Shown here: piece after piece, positions 1 through 9,800 of the stretch
Layout: every line of letters starts with the position of its first letter
Position numbering within the stretch: the stretch's first letter is position 1
Assembly (NCBI RefSeq): GCF_946479275.1
Contig: NZ_CAMLFE010000006.1
Coordinates: 1-64,000 of the forward strand
Source: an uncultured Bartonella sp.
GTDB lineage: Bacteria; Pseudomonadota; Alphaproteobacteria; Rhizobiales; Rhizobiaceae
Length of the DNA stretch: 64,000 nt
Direction of reading: 5' to 3'
Notes under the pieces: model-generated
The model's input: the letters and a program-made list of their open reading frames with translations, nothing else
What the model was told of the DNA's origin: nothing
The model's database searches: none
Made by a program: the position numbers and the translations under genes

Positions 1-1856
1 CCCGTTTTTCCCATCAGGCGAAGATCCTTTATATTGCTTTCTGGCATTCGCATACGCGTAATACGTTGATTGCGACATTTCTGGGTATACTCGTGCTGAT
101 TATTCTGATCGGCCGCGGGCAATTGCAAATCAATGAATGGACAAAGGATTTCTGGAATGCGATCAGCCGCAAAGATTTGCACGAATTCGTTTTCCAGCTC
201 GGTGTGTTCTTTGTTATTGCCTCGGTTCTGTTGATTTTCAACATTATCCAGACTTTTTTAAACCAATATCTCAAAATGAAATTGCGTGAAGGTTTGACCG
301 ATGATCTTATCAGTCAATGGATGCAACCAAAACGAGCATTTCGTCTGACAATGGCTGGCGAGGTTGGTGTCAATCCCGACCAGAAACTCCATGAAGATGC
401 CCGACATCTTGCTGAATCAACCGCTGATCTTGGCATCAATCTGTTGCAAGCCAGTGTAACATTGATCATCTTCATTCCGACATTATGGGCAACAACGGCG
501 GGTTTTGTTTTCAGTTTTTCCGGCTACAGCTTTCCGCTTCCCGGTTACATGATCTGGGCAGTGCTCCTCTATGTCGGTGCCGCTTCCTTTCTTACCTGGT
601 TTGTGGCCCGCAACCTTGTAACCATAAACGCCAACCGTTATGCGCGCGAGGCAGATTTGCGTGCCGCTTTGATGCACACCAACCGCTCGATTGATTCGAT
701 AACTCTGATGGGGGCGGAAAAGGACGAGAAACGCTATCTTGATGGCCGTGTGCAAAATGTTTTGAACGCTATTTGGCATATCGTTGTCGCAACGACAAAA
801 TTGACAGGCATTACCGCCGGTTATGGCTGGGTATCGAATGTTGCTCCCTATATTATTGCTTCGCCGATCTATTTTGGTGGTGGCATTGATCTTGGAGGTC
901 TTCAGGCTGCTGTTCAGGCCTTCAATCAGGCGCACCAATCATTGCGCTGGTTTGTTGATAATTATGGTGCTCTGGCCGATTGGCGGGCGACAATGCTACG
1001 TGTTGCAACCTTCAGACAAGCTGTCGTTCAAATGGATGGTGTCGATCGCCTGAAAGGCGAGCATATCACGGTCAAAACCAATGATTCCGATATTATGACC
1101 TTTGACAATCTGTTGATCCGCACAGCCAACGGCAAATTGACTTTGACACCGGAAAATCTCGCAATTAAGCGCGGGCAAAACACGCTGATCTATGCACCAC
1201 AAGATGTTGATAAAACCATTCTATACCATGCGCTTGCAGGGCTTTGGCCGTGGGGGCAGGGCACAGTAGGGCTTCCCAATTCGGGTTTGCCCAATTACAT
1301 TCCCGATGCGCCCTATATTCCGCCGGGCACATTGCGCACGGTTCTTCTCTATCCCGCGACAAATAAAAATCCGACAGATGAAGAAATCGAACGCGCTCTC
1401 GAAATCACCGGTTTGAGCGATTATTTTTCCGCGCTTGACGAGGAAAATATCGATTGGGAAAGACGACTGAACGATGTTGAACGCCGGTCAATCGCTTTTG
1501 CCCGCGTGCTTCTTACAGAACCTGAGTGGATCGTTGCCAATCAGGTGATGGATGGTATTGATGAAACAGTGCGCAAACGCATTGCCTCGGTTGTCTTCCA
1601 ACATTTGAAACATACCACTTTTGTTTATATCAGCCGCCGCAATGACGAAAGTTATCTGTTCGATGTGATTGTGGAAGTAAAATTCGAGCCTTCCGAACAG
1701 GCTTTGTCAAAGAGTGAAAAAGAAACTCCAAAAAGTGAGCTGACGGAGGGCACTTCCGAAGCTCGAACAATAGACACTGAAACAACGGGCAGTGAGACCA
1801 CAAAGGCTTCAGAAACTTCGCCTGCAAAAGAACCAGATGAAGAGCCAAAAAAATAG
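1..1856 (+). CDS. SbmA/BacA-like peptide transporter fused to a degenerate ATPase domain (5' end cut)
   Basis: The reading frame is open from the left edge (first full codon at base 3), so the N-terminus lies outside the window; the TTG at 66 is not the real start. About 617 residues are visible. The first half is a hydrophobic ABC_membrane_2/SbmA_BacA-type membrane domain with the family-typical stretch around INEWTKDFWNAI. The second half has the scaffold of an ABC nucleotide-binding domain (GLWPWG, IAFARVLL), as in BclA/YddA-type proteins that import peptides or very-long-chain lipid precursors. Its motifs are destroyed: the Walker A position (about 1186-1224) reads APQDVDKTI without the glycines, the signature (about 1467-1510) reads LNDVERR, and the Walker B position (about 1524-1564) reads WIVANQVMDG without D/E. 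It ends in an acidic, Thr/Ser/Glu-rich tail of about 45 residues. The membrane part may work alone, as SbmA and BacA do using proton force; this is inference. Confidence 0.85.
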   Translation, partial: RFSHQAKILYIAFWHSHTRNTLIATFLGILVLIILIGRGQLQINEWTKDFWNAISRKDLHEFVFQLGVFFVIASVLLIFNIIQTFLNQYLKMKLREGLTDDLISQWMQPKRAFRLTMAGEVGVNPDQKLHEDARHLAESTADLGINLLQASVTLIIFIPTLWATTAGFVFSFSGYSFPLPGYMIWAVLLYVGAASFLTWFVARNLVTINANRYAREADLRAALMHTNRSIDSITLMGAEKDEKRYLDGRVQNVLNAIWHIVVATTKLTGITAGYGWVSNVAPYIIASPIYFGGGIDLGGLQAAVQAFNQAHQSLRWFVDNYGALADWRATMLRVATFRQAVVQMDGVDRLKGEHITVKTNDSDIMTFDNLLIRTANGKLTLTPENLAIKRGQNTLIYAPQDVDKTILYHALAGLWPWGQGTVGLPNSGLPNYIPDAPYIPPGTLRTVLLYPATNKNPTDEEIERALEITGLSDYFSALDEENIDWERRLNDVERRSIAFARVLLTEPEWIVANQVMDGIDETVRKRIASVVFQHLKHTTFVYISRRNDESYLFDVIVEVKFEPSEQALSKSEKETPKSELTEGTSEARTIDTETTGSETTKASETSPAKEPDEEPKK

Positions 1857-2723
1857 GCTCGAAGTTTTCCATTGGCTGGCCCGCTATAAAAACAGAAAAT
1901 CGTTTTGACAGGCAAATCACATGAATGATTTCTTTCTTTGCGAGTTTTGGTTTTTATATGCGGTGGATTTTTATGAATAGCGGTTTTAAGCGCAGTAAAA
2001 CTTCTTCCGTCGGAGATTAATCTTTTCAATTCCAAGAAAATGGCGGAGCGGCAAGTTTGCGGCAATGTAACAATCTTTCCTCCAGAAAGTTTTTTGAAAA
2101 AAGCTTTCAATGAAATTTCGCCCAAGAAAAGTTCTTATCGCGAAAGTTATTTTGAAAGAGAAATGATTTTAGCGTTTTAAAATTTCTCAACGTTATAAGG
2201 CCGCGCCCATATATTTTTATGAACCGTAAATCAGCCTCGAAAAGCAGAAGGATAAGAAGTCTCCAATCAGGCAAGATGCATTTTGGAAGTTCATCGAGAA
2301 TGCAATTATCACCGGAGGTTTTAATAAGCGCTATGCGGTTTTAAAAATGCGCCAACAGGCTTTCAAAACCGGTGTCGCTGTCAACAGTTTAGGCTATTTT
2401 TTGGGTTTTGCAAAAGAGCACCATAGACGAGTTATCCCGTGACAGCCGTCGGAAACATAATTGAAGCCTGAAGCGGAAAGTCAAGCAAGTCTCAAAGTCA
2501 AGCGAGAGATACCGAAAGGAAAACTTTTGGATAAGCTGTGTCTTCCTCGAATAGCAGCATTTTCCCGAAATCACTATAAATCATGAAGTCCATTATAAAC
2601 CGTGAAGAGCATGATAAATCATGGGCAGCGTTACGGACGTCGGTTTTTCGGCAAAAGAAGAGGGTGGTCGGCTGGCGGAATTTTTGAACTGCCGGATAAT
2701 TGCTTTATTACAAATTCCAAAAC
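1857..2723. other. Intergenic gap with a 19-bp tandem array
   Basis: No convincing gene lies between the transporter (plus strand) and ftrD (minus strand), whose 3' ends face each other. The only clear structure is a three-unit degenerate 19-bp repeat at 2573-2629. No terminator with a good T tail was recognised for either neighbour. Confidence 0.6.
2573..2629. repeat. Three degenerate 19-bp tandem units
   Basis: Units at 2573-2591, 2592-2610 and 2611-2629 share the core ATAAAtCaTG followed by a purine-rich segment and have identical 19-bp length without gaps. They lie in non-coding DNA downstream of ftrD. A second three-unit 19-bp array occurs at 46483-46539. Confidence 0.6.
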
Positions 2724-4100
2724 TTACCAGCCCCAGAACATCAGCCACCATGCATAGACAATCGGAACACAAGAAACAGCAAAGAGCGTAAAGCTCATTA
2801 ATTTGCGCAAAAGGTTCGCCGGTGTTCTTTGCAAAATTCTTGCCGCAAGGTAAAGGCTCCAGAGTGACGTCAAAGCGAGAATAAAAGCACGTGCATCGGA
2901 AAGCCACCAGAAGGTCACGCCATCATACATCAAAAGCTTGACGGTCGTTGCTGAAAGCCCCAAAAATATGCCTGCTGCTGCCAGTGGCAAAAACGCTTGT
3001 GCCAAATGATGAAAGAGCGTCGGTGAACGCATAAGCGAGGCAATAGCCCACAGCATGAGCGTTAAAAATGTGCCAAAAAGCACGCCGCTTCCCAGAATGT
3101 AACTTGCAACACAAAAACCGTCCACCCAATTAAAGCTGTCATTATTGGCAGGGTGGTTTGTCAAAATCCACCATGGAGCTGTCGGGTCAAGCGGCCAGTA
3201 AATATCATGGTTGACCAGCCATTCGGCTATCGCCTGTTTGAAGGTTACAAACCATGGGCTTACAGTCCACGTAAACGCACCGATCGCAACGCCGATCATG
3301 CCGAAAAGCAGTAGCCTTGCTTCCCATGGATTGGCGTGTTTATCGCCACCATAGACCACAACTTCTTCCATGACCGAGCGCGGTTTTAACGCCACAGCGT
3401 CCCGAAAACCGGCACAACGCGCACACATATGACAGGCATTGACGCCATGAAGCTGATGAATATTGATCATTGGCGGGCAATTCGGGTTTTCCTGACGGCC
3501 TCCACAATAATGTGCCCATTTTTCCTGATCAGTCTTGAACGAAATAGGAGCAAGGCGGGACAGCAAGTTGAAAACACCATTAACCGGACAAAGATAACGG
3601 CACCAGACACGCGTACCTTTACCGAAAAAGAAGCCGATGACCATCGCTGCCAGTGTCGAGCCGCCCAGAATGAGAAGCGCTGCTTCGGCATAATCGTAAA
3701 CGCTTATCAATTGCCCATAAAGTGTCGTGAGAATAAAGGCGACAGTCGGCCAGCCACGCCATTTAAGCCAGCGCGGAATGTTGTAATTACGCCCGACCTT
3801 GCGGCTGGTATATTCGGCCAAAGCACCTTCCGGGCAAAAAACTCCGCACCACAAACGTCCGATGAACAGCATGGAAAGAATAACGAATGGCCACCAGATT
3901 CCCCAAAATACGAATTGGGCAAAAAGAACAAGATTGCCAAGGATATGTTCCTGACGTGGTGGCAGCGGCAGGAATGGCGGGATGACAAGCAAAAAAAGAT
4001 AAATGGCAACAACACACCACTGGATAGACTGGATCACTGTTCTATGACGTTGCATAGAAGTGCCCAGTTTATAAATGGCAGTGGAAAGAATGCGTGACAT
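2724..4100 (-). CDS. ftrD: FtrD: membrane 4Fe-4S (NapH-like) protein of the ferrous iron importer
   Basis: A 458-residue polytopic membrane protein of the NapH/RdxA-like ferredoxin group. Cysteine clusters sit at CGVFCP (C85, C89), CRYLCP (C167, C171) and CHMCARC (C223, C226, C229), with further cysteines near 199 and 208. These suit iron-sulfur centres at the inner membrane. In the Brucella FtrABCD system the last gene encodes such a protein and is thought to handle electrons during ferrous iron uptake. It is the final gene of the minus-strand group ftrA-ftrB-ftrC-ftrD, 19 bp after ftrC. The family call is firm; the exact electron partner is not known from sequence. Confidence 0.88.
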   Translation of the reverse strand: MSRILSTAIYKLGTSMQRHRTVIQSIQWCVVAIYLFLLVIPPFLPLPPRQEHILGNLVLFAQFVFWGIWWPFVILSMLFIGRLWCGVFCPEGALAEYTSRKVGRNYNIPRWLKWRGWPTVAFILTTLYGQLISVYDYAEAALLILGGSTLAAMVIGFFFGKGTRVWCRYLCPVNGVFNLLSRLAPISFKTDQEKWAHYCGGRQENPNCPPMINIHQLHGVNACHMCARCAGFRDAVALKPRSVMEEVVVYGGDKHANPWEARLLLFGMIGVAIGAFTWTVSPWFVTFKQAIAEWLVNHDIYWPLDPTAPWWILTNHPANNDSFNWVDGFCVASYILGSGVLFGTFLTLMLWAIASLMRSPTLFHHLAQAFLPLAAAGIFLGLSATTVKLLMYDGVTFWWLSDARAFILALTSLWSLYLAARILQRTPANLLRKLMSFTLFAVSCVPIVYAWWLMFWGW

Positions 4101-4119
4101 TTGTTTTAAAAATTTGGTT

Positions 4120-4971
4120 TCAGGAAGTTTTCAACGTTGGACGGGCGACAGTTTTCCCCGGTTTCCTGTTGCAAAGAACAATGGCCACAACCCAGTAGAT
4201 CGCCAATACAACGACTTGCATCAAAGACGGTTCCGCATGGTAACCTGTAAGGCCTGTCAATGTGCTGTTATCGGGAATGAGCCAGCTTGTGCTCCACAAC
4301 GGATCATCCATGAAGCTATATAGCCATTCCGGTAAATCATAGGCGGAAATTTGTGCTGCAGCTTTGTCGAATGCGGTGATAAGCAACCCCCCGCCAATGA
4401 GCAGAAGGACGAATTCACTTCCTAAAAAAAACCATCTCCACGGTATGATTTTGGAAAATTTTTGCAAAAGCCAGAAGGTCAACAGCGCCAGAATAAAGCC
4501 CAGCACACCACCCAGAATGAACATACCGAGCGACGCACCATTTTGTTGCGCACCGACACCGGCAAGGAACACCACCGTTTCCGATCCTTCACGGGCAACG
4601 GCAATCATGGCAAGAAGCATAATGCCAAAACCACCGGAAGTTTGCAGGCTTTCGGCTGCTTCACGTTCCAATGTATGTTTCATCGAAGCACCGTGGTGAT
4701 GCATCCAGACAATCATTTGCATAATGAGAAGGGCAGCAACCGCCATCATCGCGGTGAAAAACCATTCTCCGCCGGGGCCGGCAAACCATGTGCCTGCAAC
4801 GTAGAAGAGAACGGCAAGAAGACCGGCAAAAACCAGCCCCAAAGCTGTTCCCGTCCACAACCGGTTTTTAAGGGTTAAAAGATTTTCGCGCCGCAACCAC
4901 GTATAAAGGATGCCGATAACGAGTAGCGCTTCAATGCTTTCACGCCAGACAATGAAAAGAGGTGCACCCAT
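4120..4971 (-). CDS. ftrC: FtrC: FTR1-family iron permease
   Basis: A 283-residue protein with about seven hydrophobic segments and two copies of the FTR1 iron-binding motif REXXE: RESIE at residues 10-14 and REGSE at 127-131. FTR1 permeases move iron across the inner membrane, usually as Fe(III) produced by a partner oxidase. It follows ftrB by 11 bp and precedes ftrD by 19 bp, so the three are almost certainly one transcript. The combination with a P19 protein and a cupredoxin identifies the bacterial FtrABCD type rather than EfeUOB. Confidence 0.93.
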   Translation of the reverse strand: MGAPLFIVWRESIEALLVIGILYTWLRRENLLTLKNRLWTGTALGLVFAGLLAVLFYVAGTWFAGPGGEWFFTAMMAVAALLIMQMIVWMHHHGASMKHTLEREAAESLQTSGGFGIMLLAMIAVAREGSETVVFLAGVGAQQNGASLGMFILGGVLGFILALLTFWLLQKFSKIIPWRWFFLGSEFVLLLIGGGLLITAFDKAAAQISAYDLPEWLYSFMDDPLWSTSWLIPDNSTLTGLTGYHAEPSLMQVVVLAIYWVVAIVLCNRKPGKTVARPTLKTS

Positions 4972-4982
4972 TTTCTGCTCTC

Positions 4983-5306
4983 CTATTTTACGTTAATGTC
5001 AAAACCGGCCATATCCATGTGAAATTCGTCAATAAAATGGTAGCTTCCGGTTTTAAGCGGATGAATAACAACAAAAGATTCAACACCGGCACCTAAAACT
5101 TTTTCGACCCGCATGGACAGGTTTTCAAATTCTGCGGGGCCTGAACCGATATTTTTGACTGAAATCTTGAAACGTTGCCCTGCCGGAACCTCGATTGATT
5201 GTGGTTCGAAAACGCCATCCTTGATGGTGACATTATAGACCGACATTTCATCCGCTCCGGCAAAGAGGGGAAAAAGACAGAACAACAGAACCAATATTGC
5301 ACGCAT
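4983..5306 (-). CDS. ftrB: FtrB: periplasmic cupredoxin-domain protein
   Basis: A 107-residue secreted protein with a signal peptide (hydrophobic LVLLFCLFPLF, likely cut near AGA/DE) and a small cupredoxin-like beta fold. In FtrABCD the second component is proposed to oxidise Fe(II) as it is passed from the P19 protein to the permease. A classical His-Cys-His-Met copper set is not obvious, which is common in this short cupredoxin_1 group; M45-like and H81-like residues remain possible ligands. It lies 11 bp upstream of ftrC and 274 bp downstream of ftrA, an unusually long intra-operon gap holding two hairpins. Confidence 0.85.
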   Translation of the reverse strand: MRAILVLLFCLFPLFAGADEMSVYNVTIKDGVFEPQSIEVPAGQRFKISVKNIGSGPAEFENLSMRVEKVLGAGVESFVVIHPLKTGSYHFIDEFHMDMAGFDINVK

Positions 5307-5402
5307 AATAAAACCCTTTTTAACCGAAACAGGCTTGTCGATCTAACGCTTGCCTTTCAAGAACAAGAATATTGCCTGCTAAAACGACCCCGTTAAAAAG
5401 CA

Positions 5403-5434
5403 AGACCGGCTGTGGAGGTCACAACGGCCGGTCT
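5403..5434 (-). other. Inverted repeat between ftrA and ftrB
   Basis: Perfect 8-bp arms AGACCGGC (5403-5410) and GCCGGTCT (5427-5434) with a 16-nt loop. There is no T run after it on the minus strand, so it looks like an mRNA stability or processing hairpin rather than an intrinsic terminator. Confidence 0.5.
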
Positions 5435-5507
5435 GCTCGGAGGGTTACTTGTAATTGTGGACGATCGAAAGTAAACCCCGACTTGACAAACAGGTCCCGA
5501 TCTTTGG

Positions 5508-5536
5508 GGATAAGGTCAAGAAAAAAGACCTTATCC
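5508..5536 (-). other. Second inverted repeat between ftrA and ftrB
   Basis: Perfect 10-bp arms GGATAAGGTC (5508-5517) and GACCTTATCC (5527-5536) around a 9-nt purine-rich (plus-strand) loop, 45 bp downstream of the ftrA stop. On the minus strand no T tract follows the stem. It could protect the ftrA part of the message, giving more of the periplasmic binding protein than of the membrane subunits. Confidence 0.55.
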
Positions 5537-5580
5537 GCTGATGGTTTCAGGCAAACGTTTTTGCCTGTTTTCAAAATTAA

Positions 5581-6114
5581 TCAATAACCGCCTTTTTTGC
5601 CGGTTCCTGCATAAGTGAAGTCATATTCAACCACACATTTGTCGAACCATGGGCCAACGCCGGTTTCCTTGTCGACATGGCGGCCGAACATTGATTCTTT
5701 TGAGGGCGGCAAAATCGTGTATTTCAAATGATATTTGCCTGCGCCATCAAGCTTGATGTTTTCTCCATAGTGCGGGCCATCGTTGGCAACCATCGGGTGA
5801 AAATGGCCGCTCAAAGGCTCTTTTGCACCTTCCTTGGTCAATTCATAGGAAACCTGAAGATAAGGTGCCCATGCACCTTCCGGAAGGCCGTTCTTGTTGT
5901 CTTCTGTTGCATGAATATCGGCCTCAAGGTGGATATCGGATTTGGCGGCTGCAAGCATAATACCTTCCGGTTCCATTTCGATCGGTTGCAGGTAGACAGC
6001 AGCAATTTCCAAACCTCCGCAATGCTGTGGTTCGCCAATCGGGTATTCCACAGCCAGAGCCGGTGTTGCAAATAGAGTGCAGGAAGTAGCCAGAATAAGT
6101 TTATTTAAACGCAT
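5581..6114 (-). CDS. ftrA: FtrA: P19-type periplasmic iron-binding protein
   Basis: A 177-residue secreted protein of the P19/Tp34 (high-affinity Fe2+ transport) family. The start at 6114 is preferred over a longer frame beginning at 6153 because it gives a clean signal peptide (LILATSC...ATPALA) and has GAGGGA at the right distance. Family ligand regions are present: YLQPIEMEP near the mature N-terminus, HLEADIHA, HFHPMV and DGPHYG supply the Met and His residues that bind Cu/Fe in P19 dimers. It is the first gene of ftrABCD and has its own promoter with an iron-box. Confidence 0.92.
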   Translation of the reverse strand: MRLNKLILATSCTLFATPALAVEYPIGEPQHCGGLEIAAVYLQPIEMEPEGIMLAAAKSDIHLEADIHATEDNKNGLPEGAWAPYLQVSYELTKEGAKEPLSGHFHPMVANDGPHYGENIKLDGAGKYHLKYTILPPSKESMFGRHVDKETGVGPWFDKCVVEYDFTYAGTGKKGGY

Positions 6115-6137
6115 GATATATCCCTCAGAATAAAACA

Positions 6138-6177
6138 TGACTATATATATCATATTTTATTGAAAGAGCAAATTCAA
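6138..6177 (-). promoter_or_regulatory. ftrA promoter with overlapping TGA-N9-TCA iron box
   Basis: Read on the minus strand: a -35-like TTGAAT (6172-6177), a 17-nt spacer and a -10-like TATGAT (6149-6154). A palindromic TGA-N9-TCA (6138-6152) starts inside the -10 and runs toward the transcription start. This is the IRO-box pattern bound by the iron-sulfur repressor RirA in Rhizobiales. Its position would block RNA polymerase, matching repression under iron sufficiency. Assignment to RirA is inference. Confidence 0.6.
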
Positions 6178-6848
6178 AATTTACCAAAATTATCAAGTTC
6201 ATTTATGAAACTTATAAATAGGGTAAAAATTTTTCCGATTATTTTTGAATGATTGGTCCGAAAATTTGCTAAAACGAGTTTATTAGTCGGCGTATTTTGT
6301 ATGTGAAAAATGTATATCGGAATATAAAAATTATTACAAATACCGGTAACCAAATTATCAGATCAATTTTATTTATGAATTAAGGCAATCAAAATTGAAA
6401 ATTTTGTGAAAAATATTGTTTCTATATTTTTTTAACAAATTAAATTGACATATTATTACGCCATTGTTTGAAAAATAGAGATACAGAAAACATAGGCAAG
6501 GGAAAGCATGAAACATGTTCCGTGCAAAATGAAGGAAACCGACAGGGTAAATGCGCTCAAGTTTTGAAGATTAAAGTCGGCAAAAATAACAAACGCTTCA
6601 GATATATCGGAATGTAAAAGAGTAAAGTTTGAGGCGACGGATGACTAACGTTTTTCGGACTATTTATTCCGTTTTTTTAAAAACGGGAAAATATGAACTT
6701 TTGTAGCCCGCCAAAATACGACTGCGGCATCAAACAATGGTGTTTTTCTATGATTGACTGGTAGTCATGACACAGCAGAGAAAAAAGCGCGGAATTCGAA
6801 AACAGAGCGGAATAGCGATAAGTGAAAGGATTATGCCGTTTAAAAATA
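6178..6848. other. A+T-rich gap between ftrA and carB
   Basis: No gene is recognised. About 6178-6480 is markedly A+T-rich and lies upstream of the ftrA promoter. Short frames in this stretch lack ribosome binding sites and recognisable products. Confidence 0.55.
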
Positions 6849-6882
6849 CCGCGGCAAAAGCATTTTTTTACTTTTGCCGCGG
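6849..6882 (-). terminator. Intrinsic terminator of carB
   Basis: A perfect 12-bp stem, CCGCGGCAAAAG (6849-6860) with CTTTTGCCGCGG (6871-6882), and a 10-nt loop, followed on the minus strand by TATTTTTA. It begins 7 bp after the carB stop codon. Confidence 0.9.
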
Positions 6883-6888
6883 GAAAAA

Positions 6889-9800
6889 TTATTCCGTATA
6901 TTCCTGTAGAGAACGCACCTCGATCGTGCCATTCTGCAAAGCCTCGATTGCATCAACAACAGATACAGCACCCGACATGGTGGTGTAATAGGGTACTTTT
7001 TGCATCAATGCTGCTCGCCGCAGCGACTTTGAATCGGAAATTGCGCTGGCTGTATCGGTCGTATTGAAGACGATCTGAACCTGACGGTTACGGATAGCAT
7101 CCTCGATATGCGGGCGACCCTCCAGAACCTTGTTGATCTTCTTGGCTTTCACACCATGTTCTTCAAGGAATTTCTGCGTTCCTGTTGTTGCAAGGATTGA
7201 AAAACCGAGTTTTGCCATGCGCTTGACGGCGCCAAGCACCCGGATTTTGTCATCATCCTTGACTGACACAAACAATGTGCCTTCACGCGGAAGATCGTTA
7301 CCCGCACCAAGTTGTGCCTTGGCATAAGCAAGGGCAAAGCTGTAGTCGAGCCCCATCACTTCGCCCGTCGAGCGCATCTCCGGCCCGAGTAAAGTGTCGA
7401 CACCCTGGAAGCGGGCAAACGGGAAAACAGCCTCTTTCACAGCGATATGCGGTTTTTTCTGAACTTTGGGGTAACCGCCATAACGATTGACAGCGTTTTC
7501 AAGTTTGTCACCCGTCATAATGCGAGCAGCAATTTTGGCAATCGGTCGTCCGATTGTTTTTGCAACAAAAGGAACAGTACGGGAAGCGCGTGGGTTAACC
7601 TCGAGAATATAGATAACACCTTCCTTCACGGCATATTGCACATTCATCAAACCACCAACATGCAGCGCTTTGGCAAGCTGGATGGTCTGGCGTTTCAATT
7701 CTTGAACGATTTCAGGTGATAATGTGTGAACGGGGAGCGAACAGGCCGAGTCACCCGAATGGATACCGGCTTCCTCGATATGTTCCATAATACCGGCTAC
7801 GAATGTATCTTCGCCATCGCATAGGCAATCGACATCAACCTCGATTGCATTGGTGAGGTAGGTATCAAAGAGCAACGGATTTTTGCCGAGAAGTGTATTG
7901 ATCTGGCCGGTTTTGTCGTTCGGGTAATGGGCCTTGATTTCTTCCGGTACCAGTTCGGGCACTGTATCCAGAAGATAGGATTGCAAATTACGCTCGTCAT
8001 GAATGATCTGCATAGCCCGGCCGCCAAGCACATAAGAGGGGCGCACAACCAGCGGAAAGCCCAGATCATTGGCAACAAGGCGCGCCTGTTCGACCGAATA
8101 GGCAATGCCATTTTTAGGCTGCGTCAGATCAAGCTTGATAAGCAATTTCTGGAAGCGGTCGCGGTCTTCTGCGAGATCAATTGCATCCGGCGAGGTTCCA
8201 AGAATGGGAATGCCGGACTTTTCGAGCGAAGCTGCAAGCTTCAAGGGTGTTTGGCCGCCAAATTGAACGATAACGCCGACAAGTTCGCCTTTTTCTTTTT
8301 CCGCTTCGAGAATTGAAAGCACATCTTCGGCAGTCAGAGGTTCGAAATAAAGCCGGTCGGACGTGTCATAATCTGTCGAAACGGTTTCCGGATTACAATT
8401 GACCATAATCGCTTCATAGCCTGCATCATGGAGTGCAAAAGCGGCATGACAGCAGCAATAATCGAATTCGATACCTTGTCCGATACGGTTCGGCCCGCCA
8501 CCAAGAATAACCACCTTTTTCCGGTCAGAAACATTGGCTTCGGAACGCATTTTTCCGGCGAACGGCACTTCATAAGTCGAATACATATAAGCAGTAGGTG
8601 AAGCAAATTCGGCAGCGCATGTATCAACGCGTTTATAAACCGGCTTTACATTAAGTTCATGGCGCGCTTTTGTAACCTCTTCGGTTTCAAGACCGGTAAG
8701 GCTGCCAAGCCGCGCGTCTGAAAAGCCCATGGATTTGAGCATACGGAAATTCTCCGCATCTTTCGGCAGGCCTTGTTCACGCACACGTTGTTCCATGTCG
8801 ACAATTGAAGCAATCTGTTCCAGAAACCACGGGTCGATTTTGCTGATCTGGTGAATTTCGTTTAACGGCATACCCATGCGCATGGCTTGCGCAACATAAC
8901 GCAAACGATCAGGTGTCGGTGTACCGATAGCAGCACGGATGGCATTTTTCTCGTCGCCTTCGGCATGTTCAGGAATGGTAATATCGTCAAGACCGGTCAA
9001 GCCGGTTTCAAGCCCGCGCAAGGCTTTTTGCAAAGATTCCTGAAAAGTCCGGCCGATTGCCATAACTTCGCCGACCGATTTCATGGCGGTGGTCAAAGTA
9101 TGCGAGGCACCGGGGAATTTTTCAAAGGCAAAACGCGGAATTTTGGTAACAATATAGTCGATTGACGGTTCGAACGAAGCCGGTGTTGCTCCGCCGGTAA
9201 TGTCGTTTTCCAATTCGTCCAATGTGTAGCCGACAGCAAGTTTTGCCGCGACCTTGGCAATCGGAAAACCGGTGGCTTTCGAGGCGAGAGCGGAAGAACG
9301 CGAAACGCGCGGATTCATTTCGATCACAATCAGCCGGCCATTTTCCGGATTGACAGCAAATTGCACGTTGGAACCGCCAGTTTCGACACCGATTTCACGC
9401 AAAACCGCAATCGAGGCATTGCGCATCATCTGGTATTCTTTGTCGGTCAAAGTTAAAGCCGGTGCGATGGTGATTGAATCACCGGTGTGAACGCCCATCG
9501 GATCAAGATTTTCAATCGAGCAGACAATGATGCAGTTGTCTTTTTTATCGCGGACAACTTCCATCTCGAATTCTTTCCAGCCCAAAACACTTTCTTCAAC
9601 AAGCACTTCTGTGGTTGGCGAGGCTTCAAGTCCGCGTTCGATAATTTCATAAAATTCCGAACGGTTATAGGCAATGCCGCCACCGGTTCCGCCGAGTGTA
9701 AAAGACGGGCGGATAATTGCCGGAAGCCCGACAACATCAAGAGCTTGTCCGGCTTTTCCTGTGGCATGGGCAATATAACGCTGTTTGCGGTCGCCTTCGC

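Noticed and set aside
3429-4097. 222-codon plus-strand frame
   Set aside because: Antisense to ftrD; the ftrD frame has clear membrane helices and cysteine motifs, and this shadow frame has no ribosome site or recognisable family.
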